NCBI GenBank assembly: GCA_002324875.1
Contig: NTJG01000001.1
Span: 275,869 to 339,868, forward strand
Reading direction: 5' to 3'
Length of the DNA stretch: 64,000 nucleotides
Source of the DNA: Lysobacteraceae bacterium NML93-0793
GTDB taxonomy: Bacteria; Pseudomonadota; Gammaproteobacteria; Xanthomonadales; Xanthomonadaceae
Shown here: in pieces, positions 31,708 through 41,400 of the stretch
How positions within the stretch are numbered: position 1 is the first letter of the stretch
Layout of the letters: each line of letters starts with the position of its first letter
The notes under the pieces: generated by a model
Databases searched by the model: none
What the model saw: the letters and a program-made list of their open reading frames with translations, nothing else
Told to the model about the DNA's origin: nothing
Made by a program: the position numbers and the translations under genes

Positions 31708-34308
31708 CTACTGCGTCTTGCAGTCGAGCCTGTGGGTGGCGTCGGTGCCGATGCGCACATCCGCCAGGCCCAGGGTCAGGCCGGCCGGGGCGCGGAGCGC
31801 GAACGGCGTGCTGACCCGCGTGGTGTCGAGGCCGGCAACGGCCAGGCACTTGAGCGGAATGCCCGCCGTCACCCACTCGGCGCGCGGCAGCGATGTCAGC
31901 CATTCCCGCACCGGCAGGGCCGCCGTGCACCCGTCGCCGCAGCCGGCCGAGAGCGTGATGTCACCGCCGGCAGGCACGGCATCGACGCGCAGGGTGACCA
32001 GCAGCAGCGAATCGCCATTCGTTTCACGGCTGATGTCGAACGGCGAATGCGACAGCAGTTCGGCGGTCGCATCGCCGGTCCAGGTCAGCAGACGCGCGCC
32101 TTCCTGGGTCTGGTAGTCGACAGCCGCCAGGCTGAGCGTGCCGTCCGGTGTGGCGACGCGCGGATGCAGCACATCGGCGCCGCGGCCGTCCGCACCGGTC
32201 ACCACCAGGCGCAGGCCCGGTCCGGGCACGCCACGCGCGAAGTAGCCTGCCGCCTGTCCGTCGTCGGCACTGACGCCGGCATCCTCGGGCAGCACGTCGA
32301 GATTGCCGTCGTCGGCGTAGGTGAGGCCGTGGCCGAAGGCGAACAGCGGGTCATAGCCGTCCATGCCGACGTTGTTGACGTACTGGTCGGCGCGACGCGG
32401 CCACGAGAAGCTCAGCTTGCCCGTGAAGTCGTGCTGCGGCTGGCCATCGGCGCCGCGCAGCAGCACGTCGGCGATGCCCGCACCTTCCGAGCCCGGCAGC
32501 CACGCGGCGACGAAGGCGTTGGACGCGTTGATCTCGCGGTTCATCCACAGCGGGCGGCCGCTGATGAACACCGACACCACCGGAATGCCGTCGGCGCGCA
32601 GGCGCTTGACGAGTTCCAAGTCGGCATCGTTGCCGGGCTTGTAGAGCAGGTTCGGCAGGTCGCCGAGGAACTCCGCATACGGGTCCTCACCGAAGACGAC
32701 GATCGCCACGTCCGGCTTCTGCGTGTAGCGGCCGTCGACGGCCAGCTGCGCGGTGCCGCCGGCTGCGGTGACCTGCGTGCGGATGCCGTCCCAGATGGTG
32801 TCGGCATTGGGATAGTCGGCGCGCTTGGTGCTGGTACCCTGCCAGTTGAGCGTCCAGCCGCCGGACTGCTTGCCCATGTCGTCGGCGCCGTCACCGGCCA
32901 CCAGCACGTTCTGGTTGGCCGCGAGCGGCAGGATGCCGTCCTGGTTCTTCAGCAGCACCAGCGATTCACGCACCGCGCGGCGCGCGACTTCGCGGTGTTC
33001 CGGTGCGCCGAGCAGTTCGAACTTGCCACCGAGCGCACGCGCCGACGGCTTGGGCGCATCGAACAGGCCCATGCGGAACTTCACCCGCAGGATGCGACGC
33101 ACGGCATCGTCGAGGCGTTCCATCGGAATTTCGCCCGACTGCACGTGCTTGACCGTGCTATCAAACAGGCCGCGCCAGCTGTCGGGCGCCATCGCCATGT
33201 CGAGACCGGCATTGAACGTGGCTGCGCAATCGGTGGTGGTGCAGCCCGGCAGCTGGCCGTGGCCGTTCCAGTCGCCGACGATGAAGCCGCCGAAATTCAT
33301 GCGGTCCTTGAGCACATCGGTGAGCAGGGCGCGGTGGCCGTGCATGCGCTGGCCGTGGATGCTGTTGAACGAGGCCATCACCGCCTGCGCGCCCGCGCCG
33401 ATCGCCGGCGGATAGCCCGCGTTGTGGATGTCGCGCAGCTGCGCCTCGGTGACCTGGGTGTCGCCCTGGTCCTTGCCGCCGACGGTGCCGCCGTCGCCGA
33501 GGTAATGCTTCACCGAGACCATCACGTGGTGATCGTTGAGGAACTCCGGAGAGCCCGCCTTGCCCTGCATGCCCTCCACCACGGCCGGCGCGAACGCGGC
33601 GACCACATCCGGCGATTCGGAATAGCCCTCGTAGGTGCGGCCCCAGCGGTCGTCCTGCGGCACGGCGACCGTCGGAGCGAACGCCCACTCCATGCCGGTC
33701 ACGCGGGTTTCGATCGCGGTGACGCGGCCGATCTCGCGCATCAGCTCCGCGTTACGCGTCGCGCCCAGGCCGATGTTGTGCGGGAAGAGCGTCGCGCCGA
33801 CGATGTTGCTCTGGCCGTGCACGGCGTCGATACCGAAGATCACCGGGATGGCCTTGCCGCCGCCCGAGGTGTCCATCGACGCTTCCCAGAACGCGTCGGC
33901 CAGCGCCAGCCATTCGGCGGGCGAGGCGTCGTAGCGGCCGCCGGGATCGGAATTGCCGCCGGCGAGGATCGAGCCGAGCCGGTACTTGCGCACGTCTTCG
34001 GGCGTGACGTCGGCGATGTCGCCCTGCACGATCTGGCCGACCTTCTCCTCGACCGTCATCGTCGCCATCAGCTCGGTGATCTGCTGCTCCATCGCCGCGT
34101 CTTCGGCCAGCGGCCACGCGGTGTCGGGCCAGTTCGCCGGATCGATCGCGCCCGGCTCGGCGGTGTTCGTGGCCGGCGTCTCGGGCGATGCGGCAGCGGT
34201 GGGCGCCTCGTCGCGCGTGCAGCCGGCGCCGAAGACGATGGCGGCAAGCATCGCCGGCAACAGTGCGCAGCGCAGGGACGGGCGGGCGGGGCGATGCGAC
34301 TGGATCAT
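31708..34308 (-). CDS. GH3 beta-glucosidase, lipoprotein (exo-1,4-beta-glucosidase type)
   Basis: 866 residues with a lipoprotein signal (lipobox FGAGC, Cys30), so it is probably anchored in the outer membrane facing the periplasm. The GH3 N-domain contains GGNSDPGG, DAVHGQSNIVGATLFPHN and KHYLGDGGT. The nucleophile is D346 in FIVGDWNGHG. The C-domain has LVLLKNQDGILPL and DDMGKQSGGWTLNWQG. It should release glucose from beta-linked gluco-oligosaccharides. It is divergent from the LacI regulator, with an operator 74 bp above its start. Sugar specificity is inferred from family only. Confidence 0.93.
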   Translation of the reverse strand: MIQSHRPARPSLRCALLPAMLAAIVFGAGCTRDEAPTAAASPETPATNTAEPGAIDPANWPDTAWPLAEDAAMEQQITELMATMTVEEKVGQIVQGDIADVTPEDVRKYRLGSILAGGNSDPGGRYDASPAEWLALADAFWEASMDTSGGGKAIPVIFGIDAVHGQSNIVGATLFPHNIGLGATRNAELMREIGRVTAIETRVTGMEWAFAPTVAVPQDDRWGRTYEGYSESPDVVAAFAPAVVEGMQGKAGSPEFLNDHHVMVSVKHYLGDGGTVGGKDQGDTQVTEAQLRDIHNAGYPPAIGAGAQAVMASFNSIHGQRMHGHRALLTDVLKDRMNFGGFIVGDWNGHGQLPGCTTTDCAATFNAGLDMAMAPDSWRGLFDSTVKHVQSGEIPMERLDDAVRRILRVKFRMGLFDAPKPSARALGGKFELLGAPEHREVARRAVRESLVLLKNQDGILPLAANQNVLVAGDGADDMGKQSGGWTLNWQGTSTKRADYPNADTIWDGIRTQVTAAGGTAQLAVDGRYTQKPDVAIVVFGEDPYAEFLGDLPNLLYKPGNDADLELVKRLRADGIPVVSVFISGRPLWMNREINASNAFVAAWLPGSEGAGIADVLLRGADGQPQHDFTGKLSFSWPRRADQYVNNVGMDGYDPLFAFGHGLTYADDGNLDVLPEDAGVSADDGQAAGYFARGVPGPGLRLVVTGADGRGADVLHPRVATPDGTLSLAAVDYQTQEGARLLTWTGDATAELLSHSPFDISRETNGDSLLLVTLRVDAVPAGGDITLSAGCGDGCTAALPVREWLTSLPRAEWVTAGIPLKCLAVAGLDTTRVSTPFALRAPAGLTLGLADVRIGTDATHRLDCKTQ

Positions 34309-34381
34309 CGAAGGGCTCCGGGAACGGTAGAACGGCACGCAGATGCCGCATGGCGGGCGATGGTCATGCTGCAGGCAGCCA

Positions 34382-34395
34382 TGACAGCGTTGTCA
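34382..34395. promoter_or_regulatory. LacI-type operator upstream of the GH3 gene and lacI
   Basis: TGACAGCGTTGTCA: 5-bp arms TGACA/TGTCA around GCGT. It lies 74 bp above the GH3 start and 137 bp above the regulator start. The same 14-mer recurs before both TonB-receptor genes. A clear -10 on the GH3 side was not found. Confidence 0.75.
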
Positions 34396-34531
34396 GACGG
34401 TGGCTAGCATACCGACGCATCGCACCGTGTGCTTGCTGCAGGGCGTCATTGTCCCGGCGCGCCGCGAGCGCGACATCGATGATGCATCCGCTCTGGCAGA
34501 ATGCGCGGGCGGGACGAGGGAGTGACCGGAA

Positions 34532-35548
34532 TTGAACAGCACGCGGGTGCGGATCGAGGATGTCGCGGAAGCGGCGGGCGTGTCGATGAAGACCGTTTCG
34601 CGCGTTCTCAACAACGAGCCGAACGTGTCGGAACGCACGCGCATGGCGGTCGAGGCTGCGGTCGAAAAGCTGCAGTACCGTCCGCTCGCCTCGGCGCGTC
34701 TGCTCGCCGGGCGCCGTTCCTACCTCGTGGCGATGCTCTACGACAATCCGTCGAGCAACTACCTGATGGAGGTCGAGCTGGGCGTGCTCGATGCCTGCCA
34801 GTCGCAGCACTACAACCTCATGCTCGCCCCGGTCGATTACACCGCCAAGGACATCGTCGCCAAGGTGGAGTCGGTGATCATGCAGTCGCAGCTCGATGGC
34901 GTGGTGCTGACGCCGCCGATCACCGACGACGCGAAACTGCTGGCGCGCCTGGACGAGATGGGCATCCCCTACGCGAGTGTTTCGGCGCAGGAGCAGCACC
35001 GCCGCATCGGTGCGGTCGTCGACGAGCGCAGCGCCGCGCGTGATGTCGTGCTGCATCTGGCTGAACTGGGCCATCGCCGCATCGCCCACATCAAGGGACA
35101 CCCCGCGCACGGTGCCAGCCGCTGGCGTCTGGCCGGCTATCGCGACGGCCTCAAGCAGGCGGGTCTGGATTACGACGCCGCACTGGTGGTGGCCGGCAGG
35201 TTCTTCCACCAGTCGGGTGTCGATGCGACCAACAAGCTGCTGGACCTGCCGCAGCCGCCGACCGCGATCTTCGCCGCCAACGACGACATGGCGGCCGGCG
35301 CGATCTGCGCGATCTGCGAACGCGGGCTGTCGGTGCCCAAGGATGTGTCGGTCTGCGGCTTCGACGACATGCCCATCGCCCGCCACATCTATCCGGCGTT
35401 GACCACGGTGCGCCAGCCTAGCCGCGAGATGGGCCGCGTGGCATGTCTCGAACTGCTCAAAGCAATCCGCGACAGCGGCAGTGGCGAAACCCTGGAACTG
35501 CCGTACGCGGTGCAGGTGCGCAAGTCGACCGGGCCGGTGCGTCGCTGA
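34532..35548 (+). CDS. LacI-family transcriptional regulator of the sugar locus
   Basis: 338 residues with an N-terminal helix-turn-helix (about 8-27, [22 protein letters not shown]), hinge helix and a periplasmic-binding-like effector domain ([60 protein letters not shown]). It probably represses the GH3, TonB-receptor and transporter genes through the TGACA-4-TGTCA sites and may control itself. The effector sugar is unknown. The TTG start at 34532 gives a complete HTH; a GTG at 34550 is possible. Confidence 0.9.
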   Translation: MNSTRVRIEDVAEAAGVSMKTVSRVLNNEPNVSERTRMAVEAAVEKLQYRPLASARLLAGRRSYLVAMLYDNPSSNYLMEVELGVLDACQSQHYNLMLAPVDYTAKDIVAKVESVIMQSQLDGVVLTPPITDDAKLLARLDEMGIPYASVSAQEQHRRIGAVVDERSAARDVVLHLAELGHRRIAHIKGHPAHGASRWRLAGYRDGLKQAGLDYDAALVVAGRFFHQSGVDATNKLLDLPQPPTAIFAANDDMAAGAICAICERGLSVPKDVSVCGFDDMPIARHIYPALTTVRQPSREMGRVACLELLKAIRDSGSGETLELPYAVQVRKSTGPVRR

Positions 35549-35641
35549 GGCAACGCTGCTCAAGTCCTCATTGTCGCTTTCGCGGGGCTTGAAGGATACA
35601 GAGGGGCGTGAACGGTTCCGTCTGGGATGTTCGCCATCGCA

Positions 35642-36658
35642 CTACCGCTCGAGGCGCAGGCGCAGGACGCGCCTCAGATTCGCGGCGCCGGCTTCATCGA
35701 AAGGTGCGAGCACACCGCGTGCGGTGTCGGGAATGTGTGCGGCGGTCGTGTCGTCCGCGTCGAAGACGTAGTGCTCGAACATCCGCTTCCAGTGCGCACG
35801 CTCGTGTGCGGGCAACTGGCGGATGGCGAGCAGGCCGGCCATCAGGGCATTCAATGGTGCATCCATCCAGTCCGGCGCACGCCGCCACCAGTAGTTCACC
35901 AGCACATTGACGCTGTCCAAGGCGTCGATCGCGTGCCACCACAAGCTGGGAATCAGCACGGCATCGCCGGGGCCGAGTTCGGCGACCTGCGCACGCGCCC
36001 AAGCATCGACGAAGCGCGGGAAGCGCGCGAGGTCGGGTGCTGCGGGATCCACCAGGCTGACCGGCTGTCCGGCCGGCGTGACATCGAGCGGACCGATGTA
36101 GAGGTTGTCGATCTGGTCCGGCGGAAACAGCGTGAAGCGACGGCGTCCCGCGACCACGCAGGCGAGGTTGTCGGGCAGGTCGTGATGGGCGGGTACGCGG
36201 GTGCGATTGCCGATCCAGATGCTGGCCAGCGGCGCGCGATCCCCGAAGTCGATGCGGTTGTCCAAGGCGAAACCCGGAAACCAGGTGTCGAGCGTGGTGG
36301 CGCCGAGATAGATCATCGGCGCGCTGGTGTTGTCGAGTTCGCGCGCCAGCGTGGCGAGCGCGACGCCTGCCGACACCTGCTCTCGGCGGAAATTGAAGCC
36401 GCGCATCGAGGCGTCGTAGAAGATCCGGCCACCTGCGTCCGGTGGTGCGATGGTCGCCGTGGCGGGCACCGCATCGTTGGCGAATCCGCGCAGGTAGGCG
36501 ATCGCATCGAGTGGCCCCCGGTTCGCGGCAAGTACGGCAGGCCAATGCGCCGCAAGGCCGCGCGCGACGAGCGGCGTCGTGCTTTCGAGCACGGCGTCGA
36601 GCGGCATGCCCGCAGGTGCTTCGGGGATGGGGGCGGGGTCGGGCAGGCGGGCGCGCAT
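35642..36658 (-). CDS. Cupin-like (JmjC/cupin_8) protein of the sugar locus
   Basis: 338 residues with a cupin_8/JmjC-like fold. The iron-binding HxD is in VPAHHDLPDNLACVVAGRRRF, and a second histidine in LIPSLWWHAI. It therefore looks like a 2-oxoglutarate/Fe(II) oxygenase or a catalytically silent relative. Such cupins are commonly encoded beside TonB-Xanth-Caul receptors in xanthomonads and caulobacters. It lies 76 bp below the receptor gene, behind a terminator-like hairpin, so it may be expressed at a lower level than the receptor. Converges with lacI. Substrate unknown. Confidence 0.82.
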   Translation of the reverse strand: MRARLPDPAPIPEAPAGMPLDAVLESTTPLVARGLAAHWPAVLAANRGPLDAIAYLRGFANDAVPATATIAPPDAGGRIFYDASMRGFNFRREQVSAGVALATLARELDNTSAPMIYLGATTLDTWFPGFALDNRIDFGDRAPLASIWIGNRTRVPAHHDLPDNLACVVAGRRRFTLFPPDQIDNLYIGPLDVTPAGQPVSLVDPAAPDLARFPRFVDAWARAQVAELGPGDAVLIPSLWWHAIDALDSVNVLVNYWWRRAPDWMDAPLNALMAGLLAIRQLPAHERAHWKRMFEHYVFDADDTTAAHIPDTARGVLAPFDEAGAANLRRVLRLRLER

Positions 36659-36671
36659 GGCGGATTCCCGT

Positions 36672-36712
36672 GAAAAAGCGACGCCCGCATGATGGGCGAT
36701 CATGCGGGCGTC
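36672..36712 (-). terminator. Terminator between the first TonB-receptor gene and the cupin gene
   Basis: A perfect 14-bp stem (36680-36693 with 36699-36712) encloses GGGCG. On the minus strand it is followed after two bases by CTTTTT. It lies between the receptor stop (36735) and the cupin start (36658). It would end most receptor transcripts, leaving read-through for the cupin gene. Confidence 0.85.
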
Positions 36713-36734
36713 GGTGTGTCGCGAGGTGCTCCGA

Positions 36735-39700
36735 TCAGAACCGGTAGCGGAAGCCGAGCATGTAGCGCGGTCCGGTCTGGGTGGCGTAGAACACCTGCCG
36801 CTCGTTGCGGCCATGCGAGCGCATGGTCTCGTCGGTCAGGTTGATCGCCTCGGCGTGGACCGAGAAGTTCTCGTTGACCTGGTAACTGACATTCAGATCC
36901 AGCTGTCCGTAGGCCTCGACGTAGACCGGATTCGGACGCCAGCTGTCGTAGGTGCTCGACAGGAACTCGTCGCGCCAGTTGTAGGCCGCACGGATCTGCC
37001 ACGACCCCTTGTCGTAGAAGCCGACGAGGTTGGCCGAATCGCTGAGGCCCACCATCGCGAACTGGTCGCCGAGGTTGTAGTTGTCGTAGGTCAGGTCGGA
37101 ATCGACGATGGTGTAGTTCGCCGAGAGGCCGAAACCGGACTCGCCGAACATGTGCTGGACGTTGAGTTCCCAGCCGTCGAGCTGCGACGAATCGCGATTG
37201 ATCGGCACTGACACGCGAAAGATCGCCGCCGGGTCGCCGGGCAAGCCGGAGATGGTTCCCGTGGGCTGACCATTGGTGTCGGTACCGGTGACCACGACGC
37301 CCGGATCGCCGGCATGGTTGGCGAAGATGTACTGGCGCACGCAGTTGCGGAAGTCGGTGCCGCCGACCGCGCAGCCGTTGGCGACCGCTTCGTTGAAGTA
37401 GGCGCCGCCCACCGGCGTGGTCAGGTCGAACGGTGAGGTCTCGATGACCGAGGTGCCGATGTAATTGTCGATATCCTTGCGGAACCAGCCCACCGACACG
37501 TAACTGCCTTCGCCGTAGTACCACTCGAACGACAGATCGAGGTTCTTCGACTCGAGCGGCTTGAGGCCCGGGTCGCCCTGCGAGCCGGTCCCGCCTTCGT
37601 AGCCGGCGAACGAGTCGAGCGTCTGGCCGCCCTGAATGTGGTTCCACTGAGGACGGCCGATGCTGTGTCCGTAGCTGGCGCGCAGCACCATGTCCTCGGT
37701 GATCTTCAGGCTGGTGTCGAGGCTGGGCAGCCAGTACTCGTACTTGCCGCGTAGGGTGGTGAAGTCGGGGTCGCCGAACTGCACCGAGAACTCGTTGGCA
37801 CCGGTCCAGACCAGCCCGGTCGCGATCGGCACCAGCGCGCTGGACGTAATGTCGGTTTCCTCGTAGCGCACACCGGCCGCGACGCTCAGCGGCATCGACA
37901 GATCCCAGGTGTTGCTCCACTGCACGTAGGCGCTCTTGGACTTCTCGGTCGTGCGGCGGTCGGTGGTGAAGTTGTCGGGCGGCAGGTACGCGGCCTCGTC
38001 CCCGCCGCGCGCAGCGATCGCCGCCGCGCGCAGCCTGTCGAAATCGAACAGATAGAACTGGCCGAAGGCGTTGCCGCTGCCGGAGAACTGGTCGAAGTAC
38101 TGGCTGATGTCGCCGGGGATCCACAGATCGTCGGCATAGTCCGCCGCGCCGCCGCCGAACCCGCCCCAGTCGTCGCGCTGGGTGAAGTTGTAGGCGGTGC
38201 GGTTGTTGACTTCGGTGTAGGCGACGCCGAAGTCGAGCTGGGAATAGTCGGCGAAGCGGAAGGTGCCGCGCACCTGGCCCTGGTCGACTTCCGACTTCAT
38301 GTAGCTGTTACGGAACGAGGAGCCGGTGACCATCATCTCGCTCGGCGACACCGAGGTCTGACCAGGCGGCAGCATCACCGACAGGACCGGGAAGTCGCCA
38401 CTGAAATCGACGTTGGTCACGCCGCGTGCGAACGCCGCGGTGCCGATCACGTTGTTGGAGCCGTACGGGCTGTCCGCGCCGGACTCGGCACTGGAACGAT
38501 GGAAGTCGAACTCGAAGTCGAGCGAATCGGTCGCGGCCCATTCGACGTTGAAGCCGACCGACCTGTTCTCGTTCTTGGTCGCGAACTGGGCACCGGCCAT
38601 CGCCAGGTCGCCGGGACGGATCTCGAAGCCGGCTGGGCAGACACCCATGGCATCGCTGGCGGTCCACTGCTCGGTCGCCGGGTTGAAGCAGCCCGCGTAC
38701 TCGGTGTAGCTGGTCGGGGCTGCGATCGGGCCATCGGTCCAGGAGGTCTGCGACGCGGCCTGGTTGAACCAGGTCGACAGCTCGTGGCGACGCTGCTGGA
38801 TACGGTTCTCGGCGTAGGTGTAGTCGAGGGTCGCGGTGATGGTGTCGGTCGGCGCCCACTGCAGCGTGGCCTGACCGTTGGTGCGCTGCCGGCTGACGCC
38901 GTTGAGTGCGTAGATCAGGTTCTGCGGGATCGAATAGATGTCGCCCGGACCGGGCGGGTTGGTCGCGTTCGCCGCGGGTTCGGCATTGGCCAGCGGACCT
39001 TCGCCGCCGGGGAATGCGTACCAGCCACCGCCGACGGCGGCTTCGTTGTAGCCGAAGTCGCGCTCCTGGTAGCTGCCGCTGAGCGCGATGCCGAAGCGGC
39101 CGTCGTCGGTCTTGGTGCTGAAGATGCCCGACATCTCGCCGGTCCACTTGTCGCCCTGCATCTGCTTGGGCAGGTTGTCGACCGAACTGTCATGGACCGC
39201 CTTCATGCCGACATTGGCGAGCGTGTCGATCTCCAGCGGGCGTGCGGTCTTGATATTGATCGTCGCGCCGATGCCGCCGGTCGCCGTGGCCGCGCGCGAG
39301 GTCTTGAAAACCTCGACGCCCGAGATCGACTCGGAGGCGAGATTGGCGAAGTCGAAGGCGCGCGAGTTCGAGGCGTTGGTCGCCTCGATGCTCGATGCCG
39401 GCATCTGGCGACCGTTGAGCAGCACCAGATTGAAGTCCGGGCCGACGCCGCGCACGGTGACCCGCGAGCCTTCGCCCTGCGAGCGGTCGATCGACACGCC
39501 CGAGATGCGCTGCAGCGATTCGGCGAGGTTGGTGTCCGGGAACTTGCCGATGTCCTCGGCGACGATGCCGTCGACGACGCCCTGCGCGTCGCGCTTGAGG
39601 TTCATCGAAGACAGCAGGCTGCCGCGGATGCCGGTGACGGTCACCCGGTCGAGCTCAGTGGCGTCGTCGCTGCTGGCGCTATACGGGGTCTGGATCTGCG

Positions 39701-39803
39701 TCTGGGTCTGATCTGCGACCTGGGCGGCCAGCGGCGGCGCGAGGGCCAGCAGCAGGGCGGAAGTGAGCAGTCGCTTCTTCGGCGTCGTGTGCGGATGTTT
39801 CAT
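36735..39803 (-). CDS. TonB-dependent receptor (TonB-Xanth-Caul type), receptor 1
   Basis: 1022-residue outer-membrane transporter. A signal peptide (MKHPHTTPKKRLLTSALLLA) ends near AAQ. The plug domain has LDRVTVTGIRGSLLSSMNLK, LAESLQRISGVSIDR, GEGSRVTVRGVGPDFNLVLLNG and INIKTARPLE, characteristic of the TIGR01782 family, which takes up oligosaccharides. The 22-stranded barrel ends RYMLGFRYRF with the terminal aromatic. Its promoter (TTGACA-17-TTCAAT) is overlapped by a LacI operator at 39896-39909. Substrate unknown; the neighbouring GH3 enzyme suggests a beta-gluco-oligosaccharide. Confidence 0.94.
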   Translation of the reverse strand: MKHPHTTPKKRLLTSALLLALAPPLAAQVADQTQTQIQTPYSASSDDATELDRVTVTGIRGSLLSSMNLKRDAQGVVDGIVAEDIGKFPDTNLAESLQRISGVSIDRSQGEGSRVTVRGVGPDFNLVLLNGRQMPASSIEATNASNSRAFDFANLASESISGVEVFKTSRAATATGGIGATINIKTARPLEIDTLANVGMKAVHDSSVDNLPKQMQGDKWTGEMSGIFSTKTDDGRFGIALSGSYQERDFGYNEAAVGGGWYAFPGGEGPLANAEPAANATNPPGPGDIYSIPQNLIYALNGVSRQRTNGQATLQWAPTDTITATLDYTYAENRIQQRRHELSTWFNQAASQTSWTDGPIAAPTSYTEYAGCFNPATEQWTASDAMGVCPAGFEIRPGDLAMAGAQFATKNENRSVGFNVEWAATDSLDFEFDFHRSSAESGADSPYGSNNVIGTAAFARGVTNVDFSGDFPVLSVMLPPGQTSVSPSEMMVTGSSFRNSYMKSEVDQGQVRGTFRFADYSQLDFGVAYTEVNNRTAYNFTQRDDWGGFGGGAADYADDLWIPGDISQYFDQFSGSGNAFGQFYLFDFDRLRAAAIAARGGDEAAYLPPDNFTTDRRTTEKSKSAYVQWSNTWDLSMPLSVAAGVRYEETDITSSALVPIATGLVWTGANEFSVQFGDPDFTTLRGKYEYWLPSLDTSLKITEDMVLRASYGHSIGRPQWNHIQGGQTLDSFAGYEGGTGSQGDPGLKPLESKNLDLSFEWYYGEGSYVSVGWFRKDIDNYIGTSVIETSPFDLTTPVGGAYFNEAVANGCAVGGTDFRNCVRQYIFANHAGDPGVVVTGTDTNGQPTGTISGLPGDPAAIFRVSVPINRDSSQLDGWELNVQHMFGESGFGLSANYTIVDSDLTYDNYNLGDQFAMVGLSDSANLVGFYDKGSWQIRAAYNWRDEFLSSTYDSWRPNPVYVEAYGQLDLNVSYQVNENFSVHAEAINLTDETMRSHGRNERQVFYATQTGPRYMLGFRYRF

Positions 39804-39881
39804 GGATCTCCCCTCCCAAGGAATCGCATGCGGATCGAGTTGTGGTGCGCGCGGACCGGAGCGGTGGCGCGTGACGGGCGG

Positions 39882-39912
39882 ATTGAATGCCACGTTGACA
39901 GCGTTGTCAACG
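39882..39912 (-). promoter_or_regulatory. Promoter of receptor 1 overlapped by LacI operator
   Basis: On the minus strand TTGACA (plus 39905-39910) and TTCAAT (plus 39882-39887) are 17 bp apart, a good sigma-70 promoter. The operator CGTTGACAGCGTTGTCAACG (39893-39912) has perfect 8-bp arms and includes the whole -35, so bound repressor would block polymerase. The receptor start is 93 bp below the operator core. Confidence 0.8.
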
Positions 39913-40007
39913 CGACGGGCGGTTTGGCTGGCGGATCCGACGCCAGGCGCCGGAAACGCATCGAAGCTGTTGCGATGCAGCAGGAAACTGCGCGGCGGGC
40001 GCGCCTG

Positions 40008-41318
40008 TCAGTGCAGCGCGGGCGGGCGCGGCGCAGCGGTCTCCGTGGCCGGGACGGCACCTGCCTGCAGGCGCGAACCGCGCAGTCCGTACCAGATGAT
40101 GTAGACGTAGCAGACCAGCGGCACGACGAACGCGTGCTGGATGCCGATGCGATCGGCCAGTGCGCCCTGCACCAGCGGAATGATCGCGCCGCCGACGATG
40201 CCCATCACCAGCAGGCTCGAGGCCTTGCTGGTCAGCGTGCCGAGGCGCTCGATCGCGGTGGTGAAGATGGTCGGGAACATGATCGAATTGAACAAGCCCA
40301 CCGCCAGCGCGCTCCACATCGCCACCTGGCCGGTGGTGCTCATGGTGATCACCAGCAGCACACAGACCATCGCCCCGGCGAAGGCCAGCAACTTGCGCGC
40401 GTCGATCCGGGTCATCAGCGCGGCGCCGATGAAGCGCCCCGCCATCGCGCCGCCCCAGTAGAACGCGAGGAAGCGCGACGCCGAAGCTTCGCTCAGCCCG
40501 CCGATCTCGGGCTCGGCCATGTAGTTGATCAGGAAGCTGCCGATCGCGACCTCCGCGCCGACGTAGCAGAAGATGCCGAGCACGCCCCAGCGCAGATGCG
40601 GCTGGCGCAGCGCTTCCATATAGGTGTGGTGCACCGAGGGACTCGCCTCGGTGGCCTCGCGCAGCGACGGAATGCGCATCAGCAGCACGAACACCGCCAG
40701 CAGCAGCAGGCCGCCGGACAGCAGCAGGTAGGGCATTTCGACCGAGCGCGCCTCGGCCGCGCGGTAGGCCGCCTGTTCGGCCGCGCCCATCGCCGCGATC
40801 TCGTCGACGCCGAGCACCGCGCCGACCAGGATCAGCGGGCCGATCAGCAGCGGAAAGACGGTGGTGCCCAGTGAATTCAGCGCCTGGGCCAGGTTGAGGC
40901 GGCTGTGGGAGGTCTCCGGCCGGCCCAGCAGGCTGATGTAGGGATTCGCGGCCACCTGCAGCAGGGTGATGCCGCTGGCGAGCACGAACAGCGCCGTCAG
41001 GAACACCGGATACGAGGGCAGGCGCGCTGCGGGATAGAACATCGCCGCGCCGATCGAAGCGATCACCAGGCCGATCACGATGCCGGCCTTGTAGCCGACC
41101 CGCGCGACCACGGCGCCGGCCGGCATCGACATCAGGAAATACGCGCCGAAGAACGTGAACTGGATCAGCATCGTCTGCGTGTAGCTCATCGAGAACACGG
41201 CTTTGAGATGCGGAATCAGCACATCGTTGAGGCTGGTCAGGCCGCCCCAGGTGAAGAAGATCAGGCTCACCACCGCGATGGCGGCCGGGTTGGACATCGT
41301 GCGCGCAGACGAATTCAT
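40008..41318 (-). CDS. FucP-family MFS sugar transporter
   Basis: 436 residues, 12 TM helices. The family signature FFTWGGLTSLNDVLIPHLK lies near the N-terminus, followed by FMSMPAG-type and LQVAANPYISLLG blocks typical of FucP/GluP/GlcP glucose-galactose-fucose:proton symporters. It should import the monosaccharide released by the GH3 enzyme. It lies 82 bp below receptor 2 on the same strand, separated by a GC-rich 12-bp hairpin (41357-41368 with 41374-41385) with only TTT after it, so probably co-transcribed. The ATG at 41318 is chosen; MSNPAAI seven residues later is an alternative. Confidence 0.92.
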   Translation of the reverse strand: MNSSARTMSNPAAIAVVSLIFFTWGGLTSLNDVLIPHLKAVFSMSYTQTMLIQFTFFGAYFLMSMPAGAVVARVGYKAGIVIGLVIASIGAAMFYPAARLPSYPVFLTALFVLASGITLLQVAANPYISLLGRPETSHSRLNLAQALNSLGTTVFPLLIGPLILVGAVLGVDEIAAMGAAEQAAYRAAEARSVEMPYLLLSGGLLLLAVFVLLMRIPSLREATEASPSVHHTYMEALRQPHLRWGVLGIFCYVGAEVAIGSFLINYMAEPEIGGLSEASASRFLAFYWGGAMAGRFIGAALMTRIDARKLLAFAGAMVCVLLVITMSTTGQVAMWSALAVGLFNSIMFPTIFTTAIERLGTLTSKASSLLVMGIVGGAIIPLVQGALADRIGIQHAFVVPLVCYVYIIWYGLRGSRLQAGAVPATETAAPRPPALH

Positions 41319-41400
41319 GCAGGGGTTCCTGGGCGTCGGAGCCGACGCTTGAAAGGCGCCCGCCCCGCATCGAGCGGGGCGGGCGGCGTTGACCGATGGA

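Noticed and set aside
41350..41390. Strong terminator separating receptor 2 from the transporter gene
   Set aside because: The stem is good, but only three T residues follow on the coding strand, so read-through is likely.
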